A stretch of DNA of 19,514 nucleotides from Candidatus Albibeggiatoa sp. nov. BB20 (GTDB lineage Bacteria; Pseudomonadota; Gammaproteobacteria; Beggiatoales; Beggiatoaceae). The DNA lies in NCBI GenBank assembly GCA_016744725.1, contig JADGDW010000084.1, positions 1 to 19,514 on the forward strand, given 5' to 3'. Shown here piece after piece: positions 8,032 to 15,575 of this stretch (the stretch's first letter is position 1; the number at the start of each line of letters is the position of its first letter). A program made the position numbers and the translations under genes. The notes under the pieces were generated by a model that saw only the letters and a program-made list of their open reading frames with translations, made no database searches and had not been told where the DNA came from.

Positions 8032-8111
8032 GTTGGATAATGTCATGGTCTTTATAATGGTTTAGCTCAGAGCAATGTCACCAGTTTATGGGGTTTTGGG
8101 AAAATTACAAT
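8032..8111. repeat. Direct repeat flanking the restriction-modification cassette, copy 2
   Basis: Second copy of the 5727-5806 segment, offset by 2305 bases. On the minus strand it still holds ATG plus four codons of the dsrS-like gene (MTLSN), after which the reading frame runs to a stop within a few codons. It lies upstream of the ferredoxin gene and marks the right border of the cassette. Confidence 0.9.
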
Positions 8112-8173
8112 ATTGACTCTCAGCCCAATACAGGCGAAAGTAGTCACAAAATATAAAAACAGAGTGTGCCACC

Positions 8174-9271
8174 ATGTCTGAAACAGAAAACCAAACTTCT
8201 CTTATTGATAATCCATTGGAAATGCGAGCACTGATTGAACAGGAATTACGTTTGCCGCAAATTGATGGTGAACGTTGTGTTCATGCTCATATTGAGATGG
8301 CTTCTTGTCAAGCTTGCGTTGATGTTTGCCCCAAACAAGCATGGGTATTAAGTGACGAAAGTTTAAGTATTCGAGTTGAAGCTTGTGATGGCTGTGGTTT
8401 ATGTGCGCCAGCCTGTACCGAAGGGGCTATCTTTCACGAACACGAACCTTTATTACGTCAATATAAACAACATATTCTGGCATTCGTTGCTTGTGAAAAA
8501 ACCTCGGTTACTGATGCTCAAGCGGTAATGCCTTGCGTCCATGCTTTGGGATTGTCTGATATTGTGCAAATGTATCGGCATCAAGTGCGGGGATTAGTGG
8601 TGACAACAGGAGAATGTGAAGCTTGCCAACGTTTTACTGATTATAATATTTATGATTTGATTGAAAATGTAAATCAATTATTAAAACAGCGTCAATTAAT
8701 GCCTTTGTTATTGCGTGACTTTCCAACATCAACATGGTTGAAAGAAAAAGCTAAAACAGAGCAAAACCAAGGTGAAAGTGTAAATCGCCGCGCATTTTTC
8801 AAACAAACCATACAGAATGCCGCCCGTGAAACCATGAAAGCTAAAGGCTGGCTCACTGAGAACTTTAAACCACCTGCAAGTCGATTGCCTGAGCCTGAAC
8901 AAGAAGATGTTTTCACGTATCCATTCGTACCAAAAATCGAGGCACAATTTTGTACGGGTTGTGATGCTTGTATTAATACCTGTCCACATCAAGCATTAGC
9001 CATTGATACCGATACAGCACAATATGTTATTAATCCTAAACAATGTACGGGTTGTCGAATCTGCGTTGATATTTGTCATGTCACGGCAATTCAACTTGAA
9101 CAATGGCAAACCAGTTCTAAAACCATACAGCTCGATTTAGTCGCTGCAAAATGTCGGCGTTGTGGCGCACCATTTCATTATCCTGAATCGAATCAAGCTC
9201 CAACCGATATTTGTCCGATTTGCAAACAGGTAAATCACCACAGTCAATTGTTTCAGGTTTATAAAGATTAA
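8174..9271 (+). CDS. Multi-cluster 4Fe-4S ferredoxin-type electron-transfer protein
   Basis: This 365-aa iron-sulfur protein has cysteines for four cubane clusters in two pairs. The N-terminal pair uses C35 with C45-C48-C52 (CQACVDVCP) and C71-C74-C77-C81; the C-terminal pair uses C260-C263-C266-C270 (CTGCDACINTCP) and C291-C294-C297-C301. Between them, C107, C121 and C148-x2-C151 lie in a region (ACEKT, VMPCVHALG, GECEACQ) seen in related large ferredoxins. C327-x2-C330 and C347-x2-C350 at the end look like a zinc ribbon. It probably shuttles electrons in the cytoplasm. An internal NRRAFFKQ (204-211) resembles a twin-arginine motif, but no hydrophobic stretch follows, so it is not a secretion signal. 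The divergent dsrS-like gene beyond the inserted cassette suggests a link to sulfur oxidation; that is inference. The ribosome site (GAGTG) is weak. Confidence 0.82.
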   Translation: MSETENQTSLIDNPLEMRALIEQELRLPQIDGERCVHAHIEMASCQACVDVCPKQAWVLSDESLSIRVEACDGCGLCAPACTEGAIFHEHEPLLRQYKQHILAFVACEKTSVTDAQAVMPCVHALGLSDIVQMYRHQVRGLVVTTGECEACQRFTDYNIYDLIENVNQLLKQRQLMPLLLRDFPTSTWLKEKAKTEQNQGESVNRRAFFKQTIQNAARETMKAKGWLTENFKPPASRLPEPEQEDVFTYPFVPKIEAQFCTGCDACINTCPHQALAIDTDTAQYVINPKQCTGCRICVDICHVTAIQLEQWQTSSKTIQLDLVAAKCRRCGAPFHYPESNQAPTDICPICKQVNHHSQLFQVYKD

Positions 9272-9330
9272 AGGTGCTAAAGAACAGTCCCAGTATTCTT
9301 TGAAAAGATGTAATACCATTCGCAATTTAT

Positions 9331-9366
9331 AAAATAACTATAGAACCATCGTGCTATAGTTATTTT
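9331..9366. repeat. 13-bp perfect inverted repeat
   Basis: AAAATAACTATAG and CTATAGTTATTTT flank a 10-base loop. The right arm is the left end of dispersed repeat copy C, so the left arm may be the end of a lost adjoining copy. It lies about 60 bases after the ferredoxin gene and could help end its transcript, although the stem is AT-rich. Confidence 0.7.
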
Positions 9367-9469
9367 ATTTTAAGATGATACAGGACTGGCAGTCCTAGAT
9401 TTTAAAACTATTTAATATTTAAATTTCAGGACTGCCAGTCCTCACACTCAAAGATAGAATTGACTATAT
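9354..9469 (+). repeat. Dispersed palindromic repeat, copy C (double-hairpin form)
   Basis: The ends CTATAGTTATTTTATTTTAA and AATTGACTATA match copies A and B. Inside are two inverted cores, AGGACTGGCAGTCCT (9382-9396) and AGGACTGCCAGTCCT (9428-9442), separated by an AT-rich segment with partly matching TTTAAA arms. The whole can fold as one long stem. This is the longest copy, and the other two could derive from it by loss of one half. Confidence 0.85.
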
Positions 9470-9520
9470 AAAACATAAAACCAGAAAATTTAAAGCGCAA
9501 GTTATGCAAAAATGTTGAAA

Positions 9521-9539
9521 AAGTATTGAATCAATACTT
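9521..9539. other. Tight 8-bp hairpin
   Basis: AAGTATTG and CAATACTT pair perfectly around a three-base loop. No T-run follows, so it is not an obvious terminator. It lies about 160 bases upstream of the cyclase-like gene and could be a regulatory or transcript-stability element. Confidence 0.5.
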
Positions 9540-9699
9540 GTTAGAAATATGACATCTTAGACAAACCCCGCATAAAAAGCCAAATTCCATAACACAATAA
9601 GTTATAATGAATTTATAGCTCCATCGTCAGCCGCTTGATGAATGGAAAATTTATTGCAGTTAGGAATAATACATACTTCATTCTGATTCTCGTGCAAAT

Positions 9700-11955
9700 A
9701 TGGCATTACTTCGGCTTTTCTCACAACACAATACGCAGCAATCCCAATTTAAACCCAGCGTACAAGCGATTCCTTATCCTCATATTGATTTAAGTCAATT
9801 TAATCTCGGTATTGATAATGTACGAATTGATACTTATCTGAGCCAACAATTTACTGAACATACTCACACCTTAATTCATGATTTATTGGATGAACGCACC
9901 ACAACCAAAAAACGTTTCACGGACAAGCCTTCCGACCCAGTGCGTAAACAATTGGAACAATTTGGGATTCAATATGCTGATATGCTGAATGCTGCCGCCA
10001 CACGCGCCAAAGAAAATAAACAAATTCATAAAGTACAACTTTTACAGCTCAGTATTATTAAATTTTTACATCAAACAATCACTAAAACCTTAGATCAAAT
10101 TTTACAAGAATTGCGTAATACCACGATGACAGGCAATCAAAATGCGCAAAGTCTAACTAATTATGATAGAAGCAAATGGATTCAAACCAATAAAATTCGT
10201 ATATTAAATCAAGTGAGTAATGAATTATTTGAACAAATGCGCTGGGTTGAAACACAAATCACTAAATTGCGTACAGATTTATTTGGCGTGCAGTGGAGCA
10301 TTCCAGAACCGATGCTATTTAGTGCACTAATGTATACCGCGTATGAAAATGATTTATTATTAAACAAATATATATGGCTGGTTGATAATACAAATCACCC
10401 ATTTTGTTTTGTGAAACTACAAGTTGCAATTGATGAAATTTTAGCCAAGCTGACTGAATTATGTCCAATAAAGCTGGCTTCAAATCTCCAAAAACACTAT
10501 CCAACCGTCAACAATAAGTCATTTACTTGGCGCGACAATCCCGAAACCATGCAACTATTGTTTGATGCTAAGCATACTGAAGGCTTATTAGCCAAAACAC
10601 CCAGCAAAGAATTGCAGCATCAATTAGCCTATCAAAAAAACGCCTTACAAATATTAGAGCAAGCATTGGCAAGTATGAATTTGCTATTGCCAATTTTGGC
10701 AAGTTATGAACTGCTGCGTTTATATAATCATTATTATCATCTGATTGAACCTAAAATATTATTTGGTTATTTATATGGTGAAATAGATGCACAGGCGATT
10801 AATAATAAACTTAAAAATCTGCTAAAAATGAAAGCAACTCGCAAAAATGATAATAAAGAGCTTTCTATTAATGAACTATCTAGCACTCAAAAACGTTTAC
10901 GCCAAGCTTTAAAACAAGATAAATCAGCGATTCTATGTCAATTTATGCAGGATTTCACCCGTTATCGCCGTGATTTGAAATTTCAAAAACTTTTACAAAA
11001 AAAATTAGACAGTATTCATTTATTAGAAGAAGAAACCTATATCCAGTTGTCACGCAGTAATGGCATATTGAATGAATTTTTACTCATTGAAGAATATGCT
11101 GATGAAACCAATACCAGTATTCGCTGTCATGTGATTTTAAAAGCAGATTTGCGTGGTTCAACAACGATCGTCAGTGAATTGTGTAAACGTGGTTTAAATC
11201 CCGCAACCCATTTTAATTTGAATTTTTTTAATCCGATTCGAGAGCTGGTCAAAGATTTTGGTGGCGAAAAGGTCTTTATTGAAGGTGATGCGGTTATTTT
11301 AAGTTTTTTTGAATACCAGTCGAAACCTGAGCAATGGTTTGCCGTGGCAAGAGCCTGTGGGTTAGCGCGAAGTATGTTAGAAGTGGTGGCGAAACAAAAT
11401 CAAATTTGTCAGGAACAAGGTTTGCCTATTTTAGAGCTTGGCATAGGTATTTGCTATTCACCTGAAGCCCCTGCATTTTTATATGATGGTGAAGACCGTA
11501 TCATGATTTCACCTGCGATTGGATATGCAGATCGGTTATCTTCTTGTTCTTGGAAATTGCGTAAACTATATGAAAGTAAAGAATTATTAACTCATGTTAT
11601 GGTTTTTCAACAACCTGCAACCGATAGCTTTAAAGGTGAAAAAGGCATGACTACCTTCCGTTATAATTTAAATGGAGTGGAATTGGAAAAAGCCGCGTTT
11701 GATAAATTAAATAAAGAAATTGCCCTGCGTTCTGTTAAGGCCAAATTACCAAATGTAGGCGCGAGTGAGTTTTTTATTGGTCAATATCAAGATATCAGAG
11801 GCACATCACATACTGTAGTCATTCGGCGTGGCTATGTGCAATTATGGCAGGAACATACGACAAAATATGTCAGTACAGATGAAGAATATTATGAAGTTGT
11901 AACCAATCGTAAATTATTACAAGCAATTTTAGCAAAATTAGGGATTAAAAGCTGA
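9700..11955 (+). CDS. Large protein with a divergent class III nucleotide cyclase domain
   Basis: The first ~470 residues of this 751-aa protein are polar, Gln/Leu/Lys-rich and mainly helical; I recognise no domain there and see no membrane segment. Residues about 475-640 align with class III adenylate/guanylate cyclase domains: LKADLRGST (metal Asp D483), then GGEKVFIEGDAVILSFF (second metal Asp D530), then SPAIGYADRLSS (R612). Both metal aspartates and the late Arg are kept. By eye, the adenine-selecting Lys position of the GGxxxKxxGD motif is Phe, and the transition-state Asn four residues before R612 is Gly (G608). The domain may therefore be inactive, use another substrate or act as a ligand sensor. 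A C-terminal region of ~110 residues follows, including a beta-rich stretch (TVVIRRGYVQLWQEH). The ATG has no clear ribosome site. It is transcribed alone. Confidence 0.72.
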   Translation: MALLRLFSQHNTQQSQFKPSVQAIPYPHIDLSQFNLGIDNVRIDTYLSQQFTEHTHTLIHDLLDERTTTKKRFTDKPSDPVRKQLEQFGIQYADMLNAAATRAKENKQIHKVQLLQLSIIKFLHQTITKTLDQILQELRNTTMTGNQNAQSLTNYDRSKWIQTNKIRILNQVSNELFEQMRWVETQITKLRTDLFGVQWSIPEPMLFSALMYTAYENDLLLNKYIWLVDNTNHPFCFVKLQVAIDEILAKLTELCPIKLASNLQKHYPTVNNKSFTWRDNPETMQLLFDAKHTEGLLAKTPSKELQHQLAYQKNALQILEQALASMNLLLPILASYELLRLYNHYYHLIEPKILFGYLYGEIDAQAINNKLKNLLKMKATRKNDNKELSINELSSTQKRLRQALKQDKSAILCQFMQDFTRYRRDLKFQKLLQKKLDSIHLLEEETYIQLSRSNGILNEFLLIEEYADETNTSIRCHVILKADLRGSTTIVSELCKRGLNPATHFNLNFFNPIRELVKDFGGEKVFIEGDAVILSFFEYQSKPEQWFAVARACGLARSMLEVVAKQNQICQEQGLPILELGIGICYSPEAPAFLYDGEDRIMISPAIGYADRLSSCSWKLRKLYESKELLTHVMVFQQPATDSFKGEKGMTTFRYNLNGVELEKAAFDKLNKEIALRSVKAKLPNVGASEFFIGQYQDIRGTSHTVVIRRGYVQLWQEHTTKYVSTDEEYYEVVTNRKLLQAILAKLGIKS

Positions 11956-12377
11956 TTGTTATCAATTTTAGTTACAATGGAAAGGTATAAACAATATTTA
12001 TCAGATAGGATTCTTTTCTGCTCAATAGCTTAAAACAGTTATTTAGCTACAGAAACTAAGAAATAATATCAGTTTATCTTGATTAAAAAAATAATGTTGA
12101 AGATGAATTTTTTTGCTAGTCAGACTGGATTGCGCTATGGGCAAAATAAAAAATTGGCGGTACACTTGGGTGTGACCAGCACCCAAAGTACCTAACCTCA
12201 AAAGAGCTAGGTAGGAGTAGTTCCTCTGTGGCTGCTTATACTATCGCAAGTGATATGCCATATTATGATAATGATGAGCAAAAAGCATTATAAATCTAAG
12301 AAAATGTATCCTTACTCTTTATAATTCAAATAATTACAAAATCAATAATGACTATACATCACTAAAATGGAGTTCTT
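11956..12377. other. Intergenic region with hairpins and decayed coding remnants
   Basis: This 422-base gap has no intact gene. From 12094 a short frame encodes about 33 residues, including an HTH-like NKKLAVHLGVTST, before a stop at 12193-12195. A different frame from about 12150 to 12294 reads KYLTSKELGRSSSSVAAYTI and on to DNDEQKAL before its stop. These may be pieces of one frameshifted gene or chance. Two neighbouring stem-loops lie at 12166-12213. Confidence 0.4.
12166..12213. other. Two adjacent stem-loops
   Basis: TTGGGTG (12166-12172) pairs with CACCCAA (12180-12186). Right after it, TACCTA (12189-12194) pairs with TAGGTA (12208-12213), extended by CTC/GAG around an AAAA loop. Both stems are more GC-rich than the surroundings. 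They could be an RNA structure, a binding-site array or the remnant of a mobile-element end; nothing decides between these. Confidence 0.5.
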
Positions 12378-12692
12378 ATGTACCAACCAATTCATCAGAT
12401 ACTGACGGCAATATTACTATTGTTCATGATACTGACAACAGGTTGCGCAACCACTAAATTGACTCATGGGAATTTTGCTAATATCAAAGAAGGGATGTCT
12501 GAACAGCAAGTGATTGCACAGCTCGGTGAACCCACAGACTCCCGCAGTATTAGCACAGGTTCGTGGTTTGGTATTATCGGTGGAGTATCGGGTACTAACA
12601 TGGTTTGGGAAACGGATGAAGCAAAAGTAGACATTATATTTGTAAATGGTAAAGTTAAAACTAAGAATTACAAAAAATTTGCTGGTTTTTAA
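12378..12692 (+). CDS. Small BamE/SmpA-like outer-membrane lipoprotein
   Basis: This is a 104-aa lipoprotein with a signal peptide ending in LTTGC (C23 lipidated). The mature part carries the SmpA/OmlA-type motif FANIKEGMSEQQVIAQLGEPTD, shared by BamE and related small lipoproteins that bind partners at the outer membrane, followed by WFGIIGG and a beta-rich end (VDIIFVNGKVK). It is shorter and less typical than true BamE, so I would not call it bamE. The ATG has a good GGAG ribosome site 6 bases upstream. The YejA-type gene starts only 11 bases downstream on the same strand, which suggests co-transcription and an envelope function. Confidence 0.8.
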   Translation: MYQPIHQILTAILLLFMILTTGCATTKLTHGNFANIKEGMSEQQVIAQLGEPTDSRSISTGSWFGIIGGVSGTNMVWETDEAKVDIIFVNGKVKTKNYKKFAGF

Positions 12693-12703
12693 AGGATTAA
12701 ATT

Positions 12704-14491
12704 ATGCGCTATATTTTCATATTATTACTGTCTTTGTTTTACTCTATATCGGTACAGGCCGCACCTACTGCTGCATTAGGCTATGAACCGAAGTACTCCA
12801 ATGATTTTAAAAACTTCAGTTATGTTAATCCCAATGCTCCCAAAGGCGGGGAATTGCTGATTTATAACTTAGGCAATTTTGATAGCTTTAATCCCTTTGT
12901 ATTGAAGGGTTTAGCAGAAGGCTTTACCAGTGAATTGCGTTTTGAAAGCTTAATGTATCAGGCTTTGGATGAACCATTTAGCTTATACGGTCTGATTGCA
13001 CAGGATATTGAATTAGCAGAAGATAAGCTGTCTGTCACCTTCAAATTAAACCCTAATGCCCGCTTTGCTGATGGTTCAAAAATCACTGCACAAGATGTCA
13101 AATTTTCATTTGATACATTGAAAAGTGAACAGGCTCACCCGCGTTATCGTATCTATTGGAATGGGATTCGTGAAGCTAAAGTGACTGATGAGCAAACCGT
13201 CAGTTTTTACTTTAATAAAATCAATCCTGAATTACATCTGATAACCGCAGAAATTCCAATTTTTAAACAAGCCAAAGAAGGGGAGTTTTCAGAATTGATC
13301 TTAGATGGTTTAGTCGGCAGTGGCCCTTACTCAATCGAAAAGTATCAAGGTGGGAAATTCGTTACTTATCAGCGCAATGAAGATTACTGGGCGAAAAAAT
13401 TGCCTGTGCGTAAAGGCATGTATAATTTTGATAAAATCACTGTCAAATATTACAAGGACAGCAGTATTGCACTGGAAGCGTTGAAAGCAGGCGAGTTTGA
13501 TGTGATGGCGGTGTATAACTCTAAGCAATGGGCACGAGATTTTGAAGGCTCTAAATTTGATAATAAACAGATTTTAAAAACAAAGTTTGCGCATAAAAAT
13601 AATGCAGGTATGCAAGGCTTTGTGTTCAATATGCGAAATCCGATTTTCAAAGACGTACGGGTTCGCCGCGCGATTAATTTAGCATTTGATTTTGAATGGG
13701 CGAATAAGAATCTGTTTTATGGCCAATATGAGCGTTGCAATAGTTATTTTAGTAATAGCGATTTAGCCGCCACAGATTTACCCAGCGAAGCTGAATTAGC
13801 CTTATTGAAGCCTTTACAGAAAAAATACTCTGATATATTCCCAATTGATGCCTTAACCCAAGCATGGAAACCTGTGACAACAGCAAAACCCAATTCATTG
13901 CGCAAAAATTTACGAGAAGCTAAAAAATTGCTTAATGAAGCAGGCTGGAAAGTTAAAGATGGCGTATTGCAAAATGAGCAAGGCCAAAAATTAGAGTTTA
14001 AAGTGATGTTATTCCAACGGGCTTTTGAACGGATTCTAGCTTCATTTTCGCGTAATTTGGAGAGTTTGGGGATTAAAATTCACTATCGTGCAGTTGATGC
14101 CGCGTTATATCAACAACGTCAAGAATCATTTGATTTTGATATGGTCGTGACTATTTTTGGCCAATCGCAGTCTCCCGGTAATGAACTGCTGTTTATGTGG
14201 CATTCGGATTCGGCTGATCGTGAAGGCTCACAAAATTTGATTGGTTTGAAAAATCCGATTGTTGATGACTTGATTGAAAAAGTGATTTACGCGCCAAACC
14301 GTGAATCATTAGTTACCGCAGTGAAAGCTTTAGATCGTGTGATGCTGTTTGGGGAATATGTTATGCCGAATTGGTACAGCGGACATCATCGATTGGCATA
14401 TTGGGATAAATTTGGCTATCCAGAACAATTGCCTTTGTATTTTACTGCAACAGAATGGTTAATTCGGACGTGGTGGCAAAAGCCAGATTGA
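12704..14491 (+). CDS. yejA: YejA-type periplasmic solute-binding protein
   Basis: This is a family-5 ABC substrate-binding protein of the YejA branch, whose E. coli member delivers peptides such as microcin C to the YejBEF importer. The 595-aa product has a cleavable signal peptide (about residues 1-19, ending SVQA|AP), then the branch markers ALGYEPKYSNDFKNFSYVNP, NAPKGGELLIYNLGNFDSFN and PNARFADGSKITAQDVKFSF. Further markers are NMRNPIFKDVRVRRAINLAF and the terminal YVMPNWYSGHHRLAYWDKFG. Length is normal. AAAGGA precedes the ATG. The yejBEF transporter genes are absent; instead a BamE-like lipoprotein lies upstream. The true ligand is unknown. Confidence 0.9.
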   Translation: MRYIFILLLSLFYSISVQAAPTAALGYEPKYSNDFKNFSYVNPNAPKGGELLIYNLGNFDSFNPFVLKGLAEGFTSELRFESLMYQALDEPFSLYGLIAQDIELAEDKLSVTFKLNPNARFADGSKITAQDVKFSFDTLKSEQAHPRYRIYWNGIREAKVTDEQTVSFYFNKINPELHLITAEIPIFKQAKEGEFSELILDGLVGSGPYSIEKYQGGKFVTYQRNEDYWAKKLPVRKGMYNFDKITVKYYKDSSIALEALKAGEFDVMAVYNSKQWARDFEGSKFDNKQILKTKFAHKNNAGMQGFVFNMRNPIFKDVRVRRAINLAFDFEWANKNLFYGQYERCNSYFSNSDLAATDLPSEAELALLKPLQKKYSDIFPIDALTQAWKPVTTAKPNSLRKNLREAKKLLNEAGWKVKDGVLQNEQGQKLEFKVMLFQRAFERILASFSRNLESLGIKIHYRAVDAALYQQRQESFDFDMVVTIFGQSQSPGNELLFMWHSDSADREGSQNLIGLKNPIVDDLIEKVIYAPNRESLVTAVKALDRVMLFGEYVMPNWYSGHHRLAYWDKFGYPEQLPLYFTATEWLIRTWWQKPD

Positions 14492-14506
14492 TTGACTAAT
14501 AAAGAA

Positions 14507-14541
14507 AAGCCTGACGGATAGATTAAAAATCTGTCAGGCTT
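14507..14541 (-). terminator. Rho-independent terminator of the rpsU-yqeY transcript
   Basis: AAGCCTGACGGAT (14507-14519) and ATCTGTCAGGCTT (14529-14541) form a 13-bp stem with one G-T pair. On the minus strand the stem is followed by TTTTCTTTATT, a proper T-rich tail, so it stops minus-strand transcription after yqeY. The plus side has no T-run beyond TT but may still slow transcripts from the yejA-type gene. Confidence 0.85.
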
Positions 14542-14553
14542 AAAAGGGTTCAA

Positions 14554-15003
14554 CTAAGCTAAACGCTGTTTAATTTGTTGGCTCACTGCTTTCATATCAG
14601 CACGGCCTTGAACTTTAGGTTTAATCATACCCATAACTTTACCTAAGTCTTTGATGCTTTCTGCACCCGTTTCAGCGATGACAGCTTCAATGATGTCGCT
14701 CAACTCAGCGTCAGTCAGTTGTTGCGGTAAATAAGTTTGGATAATGCCAACTTCATATTTTTCTTGGTCAGCTAAATCTTGTCGTTCTGCTTTTTCATAC
14801 TGCTCAATCGAGTCGCGGCGTTGCTTAAGCATTTTATCTAATACAGCAATGATCAGTGCATCATCTAATTCAATACGCTGGTCGACTTCAATTTGTTTCA
14901 TCGCAGCGAGAATTAAACGAATCACTGCTAAACGGCTTTTTTCTTTTGCCCGCATTGCAGTTTTCATGTCTTCTTGAATACGTTGCTTTAATGTATCAGC
15001 CAT
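14554..15003 (-). CDS. yqeY: GatB/YqeY domain protein
   Basis: This is a 149-aa YqeY-family protein, all helical and related to the C-terminal tRNA-contacting domain of GatB. It starts with LKQRIQEDMKTAMRAKEKSRL and ends with the typical GRADMKAVSQQIKQRLA. The family is widespread beside rpsU, dnaG and rpoD, but its exact function is unproven. Its length is the usual ~148 aa. It starts 88 bases after rpsU on the same strand, and a strong terminator follows, so dnaG and rpoD are not in this transcript. GAAAG is the ribosome site. Confidence 0.93.
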   Translation of the reverse strand: MADTLKQRIQEDMKTAMRAKEKSRLAVIRLILAAMKQIEVDQRIELDDALIIAVLDKMLKQRRDSIEQYEKAERQDLADQEKYEVGIIQTYLPQQLTDAELSDIIEAVIAETGAESIKDLGKVMGMIKPKVQGRADMKAVSQQIKQRLA

Positions 15004-15091
15004 AATCTTTCACAGTGTGTTTACCAGCACGTCAATCAGCAAAAGCAAGTTAAGATGATGTGTTTAACGGCTGGTTAAAACTAAAGAGTTT

Positions 15092-15307
15092 TTAGTAAGG
15101 ACGTTCGCGACGAACAGTTTCACGCGCCACTTTCTTTAGGTGACGTTTGACGGCGGCAGCCGCTTTGCGTTTACGCACGGAGGTTGGTTTTTCGTAAAAT
15201 TCACGACGGTGAACTTCGGCAAGAATACCCGCTTTTTCACAAGAACGTTTAAAACGACGTACAGCTACTTCAAATGGCTCATTTTCTTTTACACGGACAG
15301 TTGGCAT
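15092..15307 (-). CDS. rpsU: 30S ribosomal protein S21
   Basis: This small basic ribosomal protein takes part in 30S assembly and initiation. The 71-aa product MPTVRVKENEPFEVAVRRFK to VARETVRRERPY is full-length and normal. I use the ATG at 15307, which has AGG 6 bases upstream within GGGAGGATAGG and matches the family start; an ATG at 15352 would add 15 residues across this ribosome site. It heads a short rpsU-yqeY transcript in place of the standard rpsU-(yqeY)-dnaG-rpoD operon. A promoter is visible at 15428-15457, giving a ~110-base leader. Confidence 0.97.
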   Translation of the reverse strand: MPTVRVKENEPFEVAVRRFKRSCEKAGILAEVHRREFYEKPTSVRKRKAAAAVKRHLKKVARETVRRERPY

Positions 15308-15427
15308 TGGAAAACCTATCCTCCCATAATTTGAATATAAAATAGTTAACAATGAACAAGTAACAGCATAATGAGCAATTCATTTTGAGCTAGTTGCTGA
15401 TGTTAACACCCAATAGTTAAACCAGTA

Positions 15428-15457
15428 ATTATAATAGCTTAGCTAGGTTTAAGTAAA
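15428..15457 (-). promoter_or_regulatory. Probable promoter of rpsU-yqeY
   Basis: On the minus strand TTTACT (15457-15452) and a perfect TATAAT (15433-15428) are spaced 18 bases apart. The leader to the rpsU ATG is about 110 bases and contains two copies of AATAGTTAA (15341-15349, 15412-15420), which may be chance in this AT-rich DNA. Confidence 0.55.
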
Positions 15458-15575
15458 GCAATATTTCAGAAGTTAAGGATTTTTGAACTCGTTTTTCAAA
15501 ATAAAACCTTCATCACCCAGTTCTTAAAAAAAACAGGTTTGCTCATATAACGCGAGAAGTCAATGAATATTGGGT

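Larger units (their letters stand above)
9272..9699. other. Intergenic region with stem-loops and a dispersed repeat
   Basis: This 428-base gap holds no gene that I can support. It contains a perfect 13-bp inverted repeat (AAAATAACTATAG 9331-9343, CTATAGTTATTTT 9354-9366), the large dispersed repeat at 9354-9469, and a tight hairpin AAGTATTG-aat-CAATACTT (9521-9539). A TATAAT occurs at 9603-9608 about 90 bases before the cyclase-like gene, but no convincing -35 partner is seen. Confidence 0.6.

Noticed and set aside
8692..9325. Minus-strand open frames opposite the ferredoxin gene
   Set aside because: They mirror its cysteine-rich coding frame, have no ribosome sites and encode no recognisable protein.
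9382..9442. CRISPR-like repeated units
   Set aside because: Only two core units in inverted orientation, each palindromic, with no regular spacers and no cas genes; it is a palindromic dispersed repeat.
15308..15352. N-terminal extension of S21
   Set aside because: It runs through the strong GGGAGGATAGG ribosome site; S21 begins MPTVRV or similar.
15500..15575. Terminator after the DUF5666 gene
   Set aside because: AAACCT/AGGTTT arms are short with a loop of about 26 bases, and the T-run lies in the loop rather than after the stem.
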